The notes: a model not told the origin generated them from the letters alone. A stretch of 64,000 bases of DNA from CAVOXO01 sp963700425 (GCA_963700425.1 CAVOXO010000001.1:1488001-1552000), one strand, 5' to 3'. Counted from the stretch's first letter, positions 47,883 through 56,695 are shown. Numbers and translations are program-made.

Positions 47883-48101
47883 TCAGGTGTCGTCCACCGC
47901 GTTCACCGTCGAGACGTCGTACCCCGCCTCCTCGATGGCGACCCGGATGGCGCCCTCATCGCCTCCGGCGACCGCCACCTGTCGACGGTCGATGTCGACC
48001 GTGACGGACGAGACGCCGACGAGCGGGCTGACGGCTCCTTCGATGGCTCGGCGGCAATGGTCGCAGCTGATGTCGGGAACGTCATAGACGAGTGTGGTCA
48101 T
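47883..48101 (-). CDS. copZ: Copper chaperone (CopZ-like HMA domain)
   Basis: A 72-residue heavy-metal-associated domain with Cu(I) motif ISCDHCRRAIE and the ferredoxin-like beta-alpha-beta pattern (SSVTVDIDRRQVAVAG, EEAGYDV). ATG overlaps the copA stop (ATGA), so the chaperone is made with the ATPase it feeds. Confidence 0.93.
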   Translation of the reverse strand: MTTLVYDVPDISCDHCRRAIEGAVSPLVGVSSVTVDIDRRQVAVAGGDEGAIRVAIEEAGYDVSTVNAVDDT

Positions 48102-50341
48102 ACCGCCTCCTGTGGTGTTCGATCATGGGGCACCGAGAGTTCCACCGTCGGCGCCTCCGGCGCGGGTCCGCGCGAGCGGTACCCCGAGAATCTCCGCAAT
48201 CGGAGGCTGTTGGTGACGACGAACAGCGACGACAGTCCCATCGCCGCGGCAGCGACCATGGGATTGAGCACTCCGAGGGCGGCCAGGGGTATGGCGGCGA
48301 TGTTGTAGGCGAACGCCCAGAACAGGTTGCCCTTGATCGTCGCGAACGTCCGCCGGGACAGGGCGATGGCGTCCGCCACGCCTCGGAGGTCGCCGGTGAC
48401 CACGGTCAGATCCGAGGCCTCGATCGCGACGTCGGTCCCGGTCCCGACCGCGATGCCGAGGTCGGCCTGGGCGAGGGCCGGAGCGTCGTTGATGCCGTCA
48501 CCCACCATGGCCACCCGATGGCCCTCGGCCTGGAGCCGACGGATCTCCGCGATCTTCTCGTCGGGCAGTACCTCGGCGATGACCCGGTCGACCCCCACCT
48601 CCGACCCCACCGCCTCGACCGCCCGGAGGTTGTCACCCGAGAGGAGCGTCACCGAGAGTCCCTGGTCGTGGAACGCCGCGACGGCCGCTGCCGATGTCGG
48701 CTTGATGCGATCGGCGATGACCAGCGCCGCCTCCGCGACCGGCCCCCGTCCGGCGAACACCACGGTCCGCCCGAGCGACTCGGCGGCCGCGGCCGCGTCG
48801 ACGATGGTCGCGGGCACCGAGTCGAACAGCGCCCGGGTACCGACGCGGACGTCGACCGACCCGACCGTCCCGGTGACGCCGACGCCTGGACGGTTGAGGA
48901 AGTCCGACACCGGTCGGGAGCCCGGTGCAGCCTCGGTGACGGCAGCGGCGATCGGATGTTCGGAGCGCGACTCGACGGCCGCCGCGAGCGCGATGAGTTC
49001 CGACTCGTCGACGGTGTCGGGAGCGGTGATCACCTCCGCCAGGCGCATCCGGCCCTCGGTCACCGTACCGGTCTTGTCCAGGACGATCGTGTCCACCGCT
49101 CGGGTGTCCTCGAGGATCTCACCCCCCTTGATGATCACGCCGAGCTGAGCGGCGCGCCCCGTTCCCACCATGATCGCCAGTGGGGTGGCGAGGCCGAGGG
49201 CACAGGGGCAGGCGATGATGAGCACAGCCACTGCCGCGGTGAAGGCATCGGCGAGCGGGTGGCCGGTCGCCAGCCATGCGATCAATGTCAGCGCGGATGT
49301 GGCAATGGCCGCGGGGACGAACACCGAAGCGACCCGGTCGGCGAGCCGCTGCACGTCGGCCCGCGAGCCCTGGGCCTCCTCGACGAGTCGAACGATCGCA
49401 GAAAGGGCGGTGTCGGGGCCCACCCGCGATGCCTCGACCACCAGGGAGCCGTTGACGTTGATCGTCGCTCCGATGACCTCGTCGCCGGGCCCGGTGTCCA
49501 CGGGCATCGGTTCACCGGTGATCATCGAACTGTCGATGCTGGCGCGTCCCTCGACGACGACACCGTCGGTGGCGACCTTCTCGCCCGGGCGGACGAGGAA
49601 ACGGTCTCCCACGGCCAGGTCCCCGACCGGGATGTCCGATCCGTCCTCCAGTCGGGCCGTGTCGGCCTCCAGACCCGCCAAGGCCCTCAGTGCGTCACCG
49701 GACCGACGGGTCGCTCGGGCCTCCCACCATTTGCCCAGGAGAATGAGGGTCACGATCACCGCAGCCGTCTCGAAATAGACGTGGCCGTCACCGATCCCCC
49801 CGACGAGCACCACCATCGACCATGTCCAGGCCGACATGGTTCCCATCGACACGAGCGTGTCCATCGTGGTGGATCGGTGTCGCAGGTTCATCAGAGTGGC
49901 GCGGTGGAACGGCCACCCCGACCAGAAGACGACCGGCGTCGTCAGGGCGGCGACGACCCACTCCCAGCCGTCGAAGTGAAGGGGCATGGCCATGGAGATG
50001 ACCATCGCCGGCACGCTGAGAACGGCGGCCACGATGAGCCGCTGCCGGAGAAGTCGCTCGCGTGCGTTCTCCCCGTCGACGTCGGTCACGTCGTCACTGC
50101 CGATGCCGTATCCGAGGGCCTCGACGGTGTCGCGGATGGCGACGGGCGAGACGTCTCGGGAATGGACGACGGTGGCCCGTCCCGTGGCGAAGTTGACTCT
50201 GGCCGACGTCACTCCATCGAGCCGCCCCAGGCCGCGTTCGATGCGCTGGGCGCAGGCCGCACAGGTCATTCCCTCCACGGAGATGTCCTGTCGTGTCAGC
50301 CCGTCCTCGGGCGTCGGCGGATACGTCAGCACGTCGTTCAC
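48098..50341 (-). CDS. copA: Cu(I)-exporting P1B-type ATPase
   Basis: Copper efflux pump. One N-terminal metal-binding domain (GMTCAAC, Cys27/Cys30), membrane CPC in IIACPCALGLATP, phosphorylation site DKTGTVTEG, ATP-binding HPIAAAV, hinge VGDGINDAPAL, and Cu(I)-specific residues FAYNIAAIPLA and MGLSSLFVVTNSLRL (TM7 YN, TM8 MxxSS). I place the start at GTG 50341 because an earlier in-frame GTG lies inside the operator, upstream of the minus-10 box; the minus-10 to GTG distance is six bases, which implies a leaderless message. 747 residues. Coupled to copZ; regulator gene lies upstream. Confidence 0.96.
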   Translation of the reverse strand: MNDVLTYPPTPEDGLTRQDISVEGMTCAACAQRIERGLGRLDGVTSARVNFATGRATVVHSRDVSPVAIRDTVEALGYGIGSDDVTDVDGENARERLLRQRLIVAAVLSVPAMVISMAMPLHFDGWEWVVAALTTPVVFWSGWPFHRATLMNLRHRSTTMDTLVSMGTMSAWTWSMVVLVGGIGDGHVYFETAAVIVTLILLGKWWEARATRRSGDALRALAGLEADTARLEDGSDIPVGDLAVGDRFLVRPGEKVATDGVVVEGRASIDSSMITGEPMPVDTGPGDEVIGATINVNGSLVVEASRVGPDTALSAIVRLVEEAQGSRADVQRLADRVASVFVPAAIATSALTLIAWLATGHPLADAFTAAVAVLIIACPCALGLATPLAIMVGTGRAAQLGVIIKGGEILEDTRAVDTIVLDKTGTVTEGRMRLAEVITAPDTVDESELIALAAAVESRSEHPIAAAVTEAAPGSRPVSDFLNRPGVGVTGTVGSVDVRVGTRALFDSVPATIVDAAAAAESLGRTVVFAGRGPVAEAALVIADRIKPTSAAAVAAFHDQGLSVTLLSGDNLRAVEAVGSEVGVDRVIAEVLPDEKIAEIRRLQAEGHRVAMVGDGINDAPALAQADLGIAVGTGTDVAIEASDLTVVTGDLRGVADAIALSRRTFATIKGNLFWAFAYNIAAIPLAALGVLNPMVAAAAMGLSSLFVVTNSLRLRRFSGYRSRGPAPEAPTVELSVPHDRTPQEAV

Positions 50342-50347
50342 GCTCTG

Positions 50348-50379
50348 AACATAGACCTTCCTGTCCACAGGAAGGTCAA
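50348..50379 (-). promoter_or_regulatory. MerR/CueR-type operator-promoter of copA
   Basis: A perfect 11-base inverted repeat, GACCTTCCTGT and ACAGGAAGGTC with a two-base centre, occupies 50354-50377. On the minus strand it lies between TTGACC (50374-50379) and TATGTT (50348-50353), spaced 20 bases, the elongated spacer that MerR-family activators untwist. The half-site resembles the CueR consensus ACCTTCC...GGAAGGT. The minus-35 overlaps the stop codon of the regulator gene. Very strong site. Confidence 0.93.
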
Positions 50380-50828
50380 GAGGAGCGTCGTTGCTCCCCG
50401 AATCGCCCGGGGGCCGATGGCCCCGGTGTTCCCGCGCCGTCGATCACCTGGCATCGGTTCGGGTCGATGCACTCGGCGGGGTCGAGGCGTTCGGCCCGTC
50501 TCGCATAGGTGTCCAGTTCGGCCCGCGCCACCGTCAGTCTCTCGATCTGGGTGTCGATGTCGCTGATGTGTCGACGTAGCAGGGCCAGGGTGTGGTCGCA
50601 GGTTCGCTCGCCCGAGTCCTTCAGGTCGAGAACCGAGTGGATCTCCGCCAGCGTCAGACCGCTGACCTGCGAATCGCGGATGAAGCGAAGGCGATCGATC
50701 ACCTCGGACCCGTAGTCGCGATACCCCGAGGGGGTGCGCGGTGGCGGGGCGAGCAGCCCGATCGATTCGTAGTAACGGATCGTCTTGGGTGTCACCCCGG
50801 CGGCGTCCGCGACCTCACCGATTCTCAT
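50376..50828 (-). CDS. MerR-family metal-responsive regulator of copA (CueR-like)
   Basis: Activator that should bind the palindrome immediately downstream. DNA-binding half: MRIGEVADAAGVTPKTIRYYESIGLL, SGYRDYGSEVIDRLRFI. Metal-binding candidates: Cys77 (SGERTCDHT) and Cys120/Cys126 (AECIDPNRCQVID). CueR proteins have Ser at position 77 while Zn/Cd/Pb/Hg sensors have Cys, so the metal specificity is ambiguous even though the ATPase is Cu(I)-type. 150 residues. Eighteen bases after an unnamed gene in the galT run. Confidence 0.9.
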   Translation of the reverse strand: MRIGEVADAAGVTPKTIRYYESIGLLAPPPRTPSGYRDYGSEVIDRLRFIRDSQVSGLTLAEIHSVLDLKDSGERTCDHTLALLRRHISDIDTQIERLTVARAELDTYARRAERLDPAECIDPNRCQVIDGAGTPGPSAPGRFGEQRRSS

Positions 50829-50846
50829 GGCGCGAGACTTCCATGC

Positions 50847-51239
50847 TCAGGTGATCCGTTCCACCGTCCGCCATACGAGTTCGCGGAGCTCGTCGAGATC
50901 CGACACGGTGTCGATGTCGTGCCGGCTGACCACTTCGAGGGGCGCCGTGTCGTTCACGGTGATGAAGCCGGCCGGACAGGGGTGGCCCTGCATGGACGGG
51001 TACCTCCGCATGAAGGTCGAACGCAGGACGACGGCGACATCGATCGGCAGATCGACGATGAACTCCCTCCACGAGCGGTCCTTGATCAGGTGGCCGAACG
51101 TGAGGTCACAGAGCCGACAGTCGGTCTCCCCCGTCGTGACGCCCCTGTACAGGTCACGGAGAGGCGCGAGCGGCGTGCCGTCGACGTTGTGGACGAACAC
51201 CAGGGTGCGGTCGTCACTCCCCGGCTCGGGCCGCCTCAC
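50847..51239 (-). CDS. Uncharacterised CxxC protein following galT
   Basis: A 130-residue cytosolic protein with GTG start overlapping the galT stop (GTGA). Visible features: TLVFVHNVDG at the N-terminus, then DCRLCDLTFGHLIKDRSWREFI with a CxxC that could bind metal or be redox-active. I recall unnamed bacterial proteins with the same arrangement (Y/HNADxG ... CxLCxLTHG ... W) but no assigned function. Genetic linkage to galT on one side and the copper regulator on the other does not settle its role. Confidence 0.65.
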   Translation of the reverse strand: MRRPEPGSDDRTLVFVHNVDGTPLAPLRDLYRGVTTGETDCRLCDLTFGHLIKDRSWREFIVDLPIDVAVVLRSTFMRRYPSMQGHPCPAGFITVNDTAPLEVVSRHDIDTVSDLDELRELVWRTVERIT

Positions 51240-52249
51240 AGGAGCGTTCGCAGGTGCGCCGCGGCGAGTTCGGGAGTCAGATCCCGTTGGTAGCCGGCCA
51301 GCCATTCGTAGCTCGCGGGGACCTTCGGCACCGTCGCCGATCGCAGCAACGGCGGGTAGTAGTGCGCGTGGAGCTGCCAACCATCCTCCGGAGAGGAATC
51401 GGACGGAGCGGAATGCCACCCCGATCGGTAGGGAAAGGGGGCCGCGAACAAGGTGTCGAAACGTCGGAGCATTCCCTGCAGAGCGATGACGAGCTCGCTG
51501 CGCTGCGCATCGTCGAGCTCTCCGAGGTCCGCGACGTCACGCCGCGGGACGACGAGTGTCTCGTAAGGCCAGTAGGCCCAGTAGGGAACGACGACGGCCC
51601 ATTCATCGGTGACCTCGACCGTTCGTTCGCCGAGGGCCACCTCCCGCTCGATGTAGTCCACGAGCAGACTGGATCCCTCCCGACGACGGTACGCCTTCTG
51701 CGCGGACAACTCCTTCGCTGGTTCGGTGGGTAGGAAGTCCGACGCCCATATCTGCCCATGGGGATGCGAATTCGACACGCCGCATATCTCTCCTCGGGTC
51801 TCGAAGACCTGAACCCACCGGTACGCCCTCGACAGGTCCGAATGCTGATCGCACCACAGGTCGACGACGTCGCGGACGCTCCCCGGCGTCATGAGCGACA
51901 GCGTCTCGTCGTGACGCGGCGAAAAGCAGATCACCCGGCAGGTTCCCCGGACCGACTCGATGTCGAACAGCCCGTCCGCTCGTGATGTCGGAGGCGCATC
52001 AGGCAGAAGCGCAGGGAAGTCGTTGTCGAAGACGAACGTGTTCGCATAGTCGGGCGTGACCCTGTCGCCGGCCCTCCCGTTTCCCGGGCAGAGGTAGCAC
52101 GTGGGGTCGAAGTGGGCGACGTCGTGGGCCACCGCTGCCGTCGTGCCCTGCCACGGCCTCCGCGTTCGCTGGGGAGAGACGATGACCCATTCGTCGGTCA
52201 GCGGATTGCGGCGGCGATGGGGATGCTGCTCGGCGTCGAAGGCGGTCAC
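51236..52249 (-). CDS. galT: Galactose-1-phosphate uridylyltransferase
   Basis: Leloir-pathway enzyme exchanging UMP between UDP-glucose and galactose-1-phosphate. Motifs: HPHRRRNPLTDEWVIVSPQR, zinc site CYLCPGN, the catalytic HPHGQIWAS (nucleophilic His), and GWQLHAHYYPPLLR. I chose GTG 52249 since family members start just before the FDAEQHPHRR block; GTG 52279 is 10 codons earlier. 337 residues. No galK or galE in the window. First gene of the run that ends with copA-copZ. Confidence 0.93.
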   Translation of the reverse strand: MTAFDAEQHPHRRRNPLTDEWVIVSPQRTRRPWQGTTAAVAHDVAHFDPTCYLCPGNGRAGDRVTPDYANTFVFDNDFPALLPDAPPTSRADGLFDIESVRGTCRVICFSPRHDETLSLMTPGSVRDVVDLWCDQHSDLSRAYRWVQVFETRGEICGVSNSHPHGQIWASDFLPTEPAKELSAQKAYRRREGSSLLVDYIEREVALGERTVEVTDEWAVVVPYWAYWPYETLVVPRRDVADLGELDDAQRSELVIALQGMLRRFDTLFAAPFPYRSGWHSAPSDSSPEDGWQLHAHYYPPLLRSATVPKVPASYEWLAGYQRDLTPELAAAHLRTLL

Positions 52250-52365
52250 GAAGCGCCCGACGATACCGGGGGGTACCACAGGCCGCCAGGATCATCGACC
52301 CGTCGATCACGGGGTCGGGACCTTCGGCCCTGATGCAGCACCGTGCTTCGTGACATATTCCGGAC

Positions 52366-53253
52366 ATGCGAAATCGAGTGACAGTCCTCTTGGCCGCGGT
52401 CGTCCTGGTGGCGCCGATGGCCGCGTGCGGCTCCGATGACGAGTCCGCCGACTCCACGACGACGACGAGCGAAGAGACCACCACCACGACAGCGGTGCCA
52501 TGGGAGAAGGATCCTTCGGCCGCGTCGGTCTACTGGGCGTGGTCCGTCCCGACCGTCAGCACGGGCACACCGGAACGCCTGGGCGTGGGCGGTCGGGTCG
52601 TCGACCCCGCATCTCCCGCCCGGGGCGCCGTCGAAGCGCTGCTGGCGGGTCCCGATGCCACCGAGACGGAGATCGGCATGGGAACCGAGATCCCCGAGGG
52701 CACGACGCTTCTCGATCTCGACATCGCCGACGGTGTCGCGACGGTCGACCTCTCGCCGGAATTCGAGACCCCGAGCGGGACGTTGTCCGAGACGATGCGC
52801 CTGGCTCAGGTCGTCTTCACGCTCACCCAGTATCCGACCTCGGAGTTGGTGAAGTTCCGCATCGGGGGCGCCGACGTCGACGCGGTCGGGTCGCACGGAA
52901 TCGTGGTCGGCGACGGTCTCGATCGCGATGATTTCGCCGACGTGCGCCCGATGATCCTTCTGGAGACTCCCTTTCCGGGGGCGACGATCCAGGACGGATT
53001 CCACCTGACGGGCCAGTCCAACACCTTCGAGGCGAACGTGCAGTGGACCGTGACCGACTCCGAGGGCCTCATCGTCGCCGAGGGATTCACCACGGCGACG
53101 GGCGGCAACGGCACCTGGGGAACCTTCGACGAGGAGATCGACATTCCCGATGACCTCACGGGCCGGGGTTCGGTGATCGTGTTCGACGTGTCCGCCGAGG
53201 ACGGTTCCCAGGCCGATGTCGTCGAGTACCCGGTGACGTTCGGCACCGCCTGA
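52366..53253 (+). CDS. Lipoprotein with GerMN and Gmad2 domains
   Basis: Exported lipoprotein (lipobox VAPMAACGSD) with a Thr/Glu linker, then a GerMN domain (residues about 60-170: PARGAVEALLAGP, TEIPEGTTLLDLDI, ATVDLSPEFETP, LAQVVFTLTQYPT) and a C-terminal Gmad2 immunoglobulin-like domain (LETPFPGATIQDGFHLTG, DVVEYPVTF). These domains occur in sporulation-type proteins and in actinobacterial LpqB-like lipoproteins; a cell-envelope role is likely. Divergent from galT with 116 bases between. Confidence 0.85.
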   Translation: MRNRVTVLLAAVVLVAPMAACGSDDESADSTTTTSEETTTTTAVPWEKDPSAASVYWAWSVPTVSTGTPERLGVGGRVVDPASPARGAVEALLAGPDATETEIGMGTEIPEGTTLLDLDIADGVATVDLSPEFETPSGTLSETMRLAQVVFTLTQYPTSELVKFRIGGADVDAVGSHGIVVGDGLDRDDFADVRPMILLETPFPGATIQDGFHLTGQSNTFEANVQWTVTDSEGLIVAEGFTTATGGNGTWGTFDEEIDIPDDLTGRGSVIVFDVSAEDGSQADVVEYPVTFGTA

Positions 53254-53268
53254 TCCGATCTCAGCGAC

Positions 53269-54324
53269 TCACACCTGTCGCGGACTGACGTCGATCGGCA
53301 CCCCGCCGGCCGCAGCCGACCGGTAGACGGCGTCGGCGAGCACGTGGGCCCGCAGGGCGTCGTCGAACGAGGGGCCCACAGCCGGCACACCGCCGGCGGC
53401 CGCCCGGAGGAAGGCCTCCTCCGCATGGCCGGGAGCCGATTGCCGTTCCGCCAGCCACGCGACGATCTCGTCGCCCTCCATGCTCCCCTCTCCACCGACT
53501 CCCTGCCATCTCAGCGGACCAGCGGACTCACCGTCGAGCGTGAGCAGCGAGCGTTCACAGAACACCTCCACGCGCCGTTGTGAGGGCCGCGCCAGAACGT
53601 CGTGCCAGACCGACGTCAGCGACGCCAGTTGGCCGCCGGCGAACCGGAGCACGACGACGACCGAGTCCTCGATGCCGTCGATGGCATGGAAGAACTCGCT
53701 GTGCGCCGATACCGAGACCGCCGGTCCACAGAGCCATTCGAGGATGTCGAGGTCGTGGATCGAATGCTCCAGGATCGTGCCCGAACCGGCCCGGGAGATG
53801 TTCGTCCGAGCGCCCGATTCGTGGTGCGCGTCGATCGGGAGGAACTGGTCGTCGCGGAATGCCACGCTCATCACCCGGCCGACATCGAGGTCGACCAGGA
53901 GCTTCCGGAGGGCGACGAAACCCGGCACGCTGCGGAGTACGAGCCCGACCATGTTCACGACGCCGGAGTCGGCGACCCACCGTCCCATCTGCTGAGCGGT
54001 GTCGAGATCCGGGGCGAGGGGTTTCTCGCAGAAGATGGCCCGGCCTCGTTCGGCCGCGGCCTTCACGATTGCCGGGTGTTCCGAGGTCCAGGTGCAGACG
54101 AAGACCGCATCGCAGAGGTCGAGCACCTCGTCCATCGATTGCGCGTCGTGGGCCGATTCTGCTGCCGCGAAGTCGGCCGAGCGTCGCTGATCGGGGTCGT
54201 AGACGGCGGTGATGGCATGGGGTGTCGTGCTCCGCCCCAGCTGCCACGCGTGATACGACGCAATGAAGCCGGCTCCAAGGAACCCGACTCGAACCGGTCG
54301 TCGTGCGGTTCCGGGCTCCGGCAT
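53269..54324 (-). CDS. Gfo/Idh/MocA-family oxidoreductase
   Basis: NAD(P)-dependent sugar or inositol dehydrogenase family. N-terminal Rossmann fold VGFLGAGFIASYHAWQL, then EKPL in IFCEKPLAPDL (catalytic Lys) and a typical SGTILEHSIHDLDILEWL motif with the family's His/Asp. 351 residues. ATG 54324; a GTG 18 bases upstream is possible. Convergent with the GerMN lipoprotein gene. Substrate unknown. Confidence 0.88.
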   Translation of the reverse strand: MPEPGTARRPVRVGFLGAGFIASYHAWQLGRSTTPHAITAVYDPDQRRSADFAAAESAHDAQSMDEVLDLCDAVFVCTWTSEHPAIVKAAAERGRAIFCEKPLAPDLDTAQQMGRWVADSGVVNMVGLVLRSVPGFVALRKLLVDLDVGRVMSVAFRDDQFLPIDAHHESGARTNISRAGSGTILEHSIHDLDILEWLCGPAVSVSAHSEFFHAIDGIEDSVVVVLRFAGGQLASLTSVWHDVLARPSQRRVEVFCERSLLTLDGESAGPLRWQGVGGEGSMEGDEIVAWLAERQSAPGHAEEAFLRAAAGGVPAVGPSFDDALRAHVLADAVYRSAAAGGVPIDVSPRQV

Positions 54325-54411
54325 CGGCGCTGACGGTACCACCGCCTCGCCCCGCTCGTCGGATGAAGACCGAACGACCGATCGCCGCGAAGGACATGGG
54401 AGAATCGCCCG

Positions 54412-55608
54412 ATGGGTCGGGCGGAGTCGGAGGAGGAGGAGGCCGAGCGCATCGGCTCCGGCGACGACATCACGGCGGTTCCGCGGCGCGACCCGCTCGA
54501 TCGCGGGTCTGCCGGGGTCGACGACGGTCCCACCATAGAGATTCCCGTGGTCTCACCGCCTCACGGTGGTCGCCGAGCGCTCCTGCGACTCGCCCTGGTC
54601 GCCGCCGTCCTCGCGGTCGTGTTCGGGGTCGTACTCCCCCGCCTCGCCGACATCGACTACGAAGCGGTCGGCGAGGCGTTGGCATCGCTGAATGGTGTCG
54701 AGGTCGCCGCCCTCCTCGTGGGGCTGGGTGCGAGGATGCTGGCGGACGGCGCCTTCCAGGCCTCGATCCTTCCGGGGCTCGGTCTTCGTCGCGGCGTCGT
54801 GGCACACGTATCGGGTGCCGCTGCGGCCGCGACGTTCCCAGGTCCCGTCGACGTGGTGGTCCGGTTCTCCATGTACCGGGAATGGAAGTATCCCCTGACG
54901 CAGGCCGGTGTGTCGGTGACGGCGGGTTGGTTGTTCAACGTGGGGGCGAAGCTCGTCATGCCGGTGTTCGCGACCCTGATGCTGGCAGCGGCGGGTGGCG
55001 CCGGAACCCTCCTGATCCGGAGTGCCATCGCCGGCGCGGTGATCCTGGCGGCCCTGGGAGGGTTGCTCTTCGGAATCCTGCGAGCCGAGGGCTTTGCCCG
55101 CAGTCTGGGTGAGCGGGTCGGGTCGATTGCGGCATGGATCATGGCCCGTCTCGGCCGGGTCGGCCCCGATGACCTCGGGGAGAAGATCGTGGTTCTCCGC
55201 AGGGACGCCGTCGGGCTGCTCGAGACCCGATGGTGGCGGGCGCTGCTGGCGACCATGGCGTCGCAGGCCGCGTCGTTCTCCGTTCTGTTGATGAGCCTGC
55301 GGTTCGTCGGGGTGTCCGAGGCCGACGTCACCTGGCTCGAGGCGTTCGCGGCGTTCGCGATCGTGCAGTTCGCCGCGGTCGCCCCGGTGACCAGCGGGAA
55401 CGTCGGGGTGGAGGAGATCGCGTATCTGGCATCCCTGACCGCGTTCAGCTCGTCGGATCTCGTGGCGCCGATCACCGCTGCGGTCATCATCTACCGCGCG
55501 GTCACGTGGCTGATCGTGGTGCCCATCGGTTGGGGTACCTATGGGGTCTGGCGTGTTGTGCGCGCACACGCCGACAGCGACGCCGGAACGGCCGGTGCGC
55601 CCGCGTGA
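54412..55608 (+). CDS. Lysylphosphatidylglycerol synthase/flippase-type TM protein (UPF0104-like)
   Basis: About eight helices over 398 residues preceded by an acidic cytoplasmic 50. Resembles the LPG_synthase_TM/AglD family (FPGPVDVVVRFSMYREW, SQAASFSVLLMSLRFVGV, VAPVTSGNVGVEEIAYLASL). Such domains flip or transfer polyprenyl- or aminoacyl-lipids. Its stop overlaps the CPBP protease start (GTGA). Function beyond membrane-lipid chemistry is not inferable. Confidence 0.8.
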   Translation: MGRAESEEEEAERIGSGDDITAVPRRDPLDRGSAGVDDGPTIEIPVVSPPHGGRRALLRLALVAAVLAVVFGVVLPRLADIDYEAVGEALASLNGVEVAALLVGLGARMLADGAFQASILPGLGLRRGVVAHVSGAAAAATFPGPVDVVVRFSMYREWKYPLTQAGVSVTAGWLFNVGAKLVMPVFATLMLAAAGGAGTLLIRSAIAGAVILAALGGLLFGILRAEGFARSLGERVGSIAAWIMARLGRVGPDDLGEKIVVLRRDAVGLLETRWWRALLATMASQAASFSVLLMSLRFVGVSEADVTWLEAFAAFAIVQFAAVAPVTSGNVGVEEIAYLASLTAFSSSDLVAPITAAVIIYRAVTWLIVVPIGWGTYGVWRVVRAHADSDAGTAGAPA

Positions 55609-56351
55609 CCGACGATCCGCTCGATGGGGAGCAGGCCTCCGCGCGCGCCCGGCGGCGCAGTGCGGTGGGCCTGGGGGTGATGTGCGGCCTCCTGACCGCG
55701 CTCAACCTCACCAATCACCTCCTGATCGGAGATCTGGCGTACGTCCCGGTCAACCTCATCGGAGCGGCGGCGGGGGTCGGCGTGGCGCGGTGGGCGGGGG
55801 TCGACTCAGCCGGATTGGGGTTCGAGAGCGGCCGGCTCCGGCGCGGGCTGATCGTGGGAGCGGCCGTGGCTGCGCTGCTCGGCGTCATCGTGGCCGTCGT
55901 CACAGCCTTACCGGCGACCCGGGGAGTCTTCGACGACGACCGTTTCCTCGATGTCGCTCGCGGGGAGATGTTGGCCGAGGTGCTGTGGCGCATCCCACTC
56001 GGTACCGCGCTCGCGGAGGAGATCCTGTTCCGCGGTGCGCTGTTGGGGGTGCTGTGCCGCCTCGTGCCGAGGAATCGGGCCGTGGTCGCGGCGGCGGCGC
56101 TGTTCGGCCTGTGGCATGTCCTCGGGTCGTTCGGGACTCTCGAGGGCAACGGGATCGGGGAATCGATCGACGGCGGCGTGCCGGCCACCGTGTCGACCGT
56201 CGTGGTCACGGTGCTCGTCACCGGCGCCGCCGGCGTGGGGTTCGCGGCACTGCGCTTCTGGGGCCGGAGCATCGCCACTCCGGTTCTGGCCCATTGGGCG
56301 CTCAATGGATGGGCGTACCTCGCCGGATGGTTGGTCGTCACCAACAGCTGA
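55605..56351 (+). CDS. CPBP-family intramembrane metalloprotease (Abi domain)
   Basis: Rce1-like membrane protease of 248 residues. GTG 55605 overlaps the upstream TGA. Motifs: the catalytic ALAEEILFRGALLG (EExxxR) in the third or fourth helix, a His helix FGLWHVLGSF, and a late PVLAHWALNGWAY (HxxxN). About seven helices. Often linked to bacteriocin self-immunity or surface-protein processing; partner here unclear. Confidence 0.9.
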   Translation: MTDDPLDGEQASARARRRSAVGLGVMCGLLTALNLTNHLLIGDLAYVPVNLIGAAAGVGVARWAGVDSAGLGFESGRLRRGLIVGAAVAALLGVIVAVVTALPATRGVFDDDRFLDVARGEMLAEVLWRIPLGTALAEEILFRGALLGVLCRLVPRNRAVVAAAALFGLWHVLGSFGTLEGNGIGESIDGGVPATVSTVVVTVLVTGAAGVGFAALRFWGRSIATPVLAHWALNGWAYLAGWLVVTNS

Positions 56352-56410
56352 GACGCGACCGTCGGCGAACTGCCGGTTGCCAGGGTCTGAGCGGCCGGAT
56401 CGACCCGGGG

Positions 56411-56695
56411 TCAGCGTCGGCCGTCAGAGTTCGTGTCGTCCCTCCGGTTGCTGTCGAACCACGACCAGGCGGCGGTCACCGCGACCGCCCCGATGATCGA
56501 ACCGATGAAGCCACTCGGCCGAAGATCGAACCCGTCTCCGCCGATGAGGCTGCCCAGCAGACCACCCACGAAGGACCCGCCGATTCCGGCGATCAGGGCC
56601 ATCGACCAGTCGATGTGGTAGCCCGATCGTCCGAGGATCATCTGGGCGAGGGCGCCGACCAACATTCCGAATCCGAGAATCGCGAGGATGAGCAC
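56411..56695 (-). CDS. GlsB/YeaQ/YmgE-family small membrane protein
   Basis: Ninety-four residues, three helices: ILAILGFGMLVGALAQMILG, MALIAGIGGSFVGGLLGSLI and IGSIIGAVAVTAAWSWF. Matches the transglycosylase-associated/stress-response membrane family by pattern. GTG 56695. Convergent with the CPBP protease gene; 186 bases separate it from the divergent SHOCT gene. Confidence 0.85.
   Translation of the reverse strand: MLILAILGFGMLVGALAQMILGRSGYHIDWSMALIAGIGGSFVGGLLGSLIGGDGFDLRPSGFIGSIIGAVAVTAAWSWFDSNRRDDTNSDGRR

Noticed and set aside
48092..50566. 824-codon plus frame opposite copA
   Set aside because: Shadow of copA; composition dominated by Arg/Asp/His/Gly and no domain.
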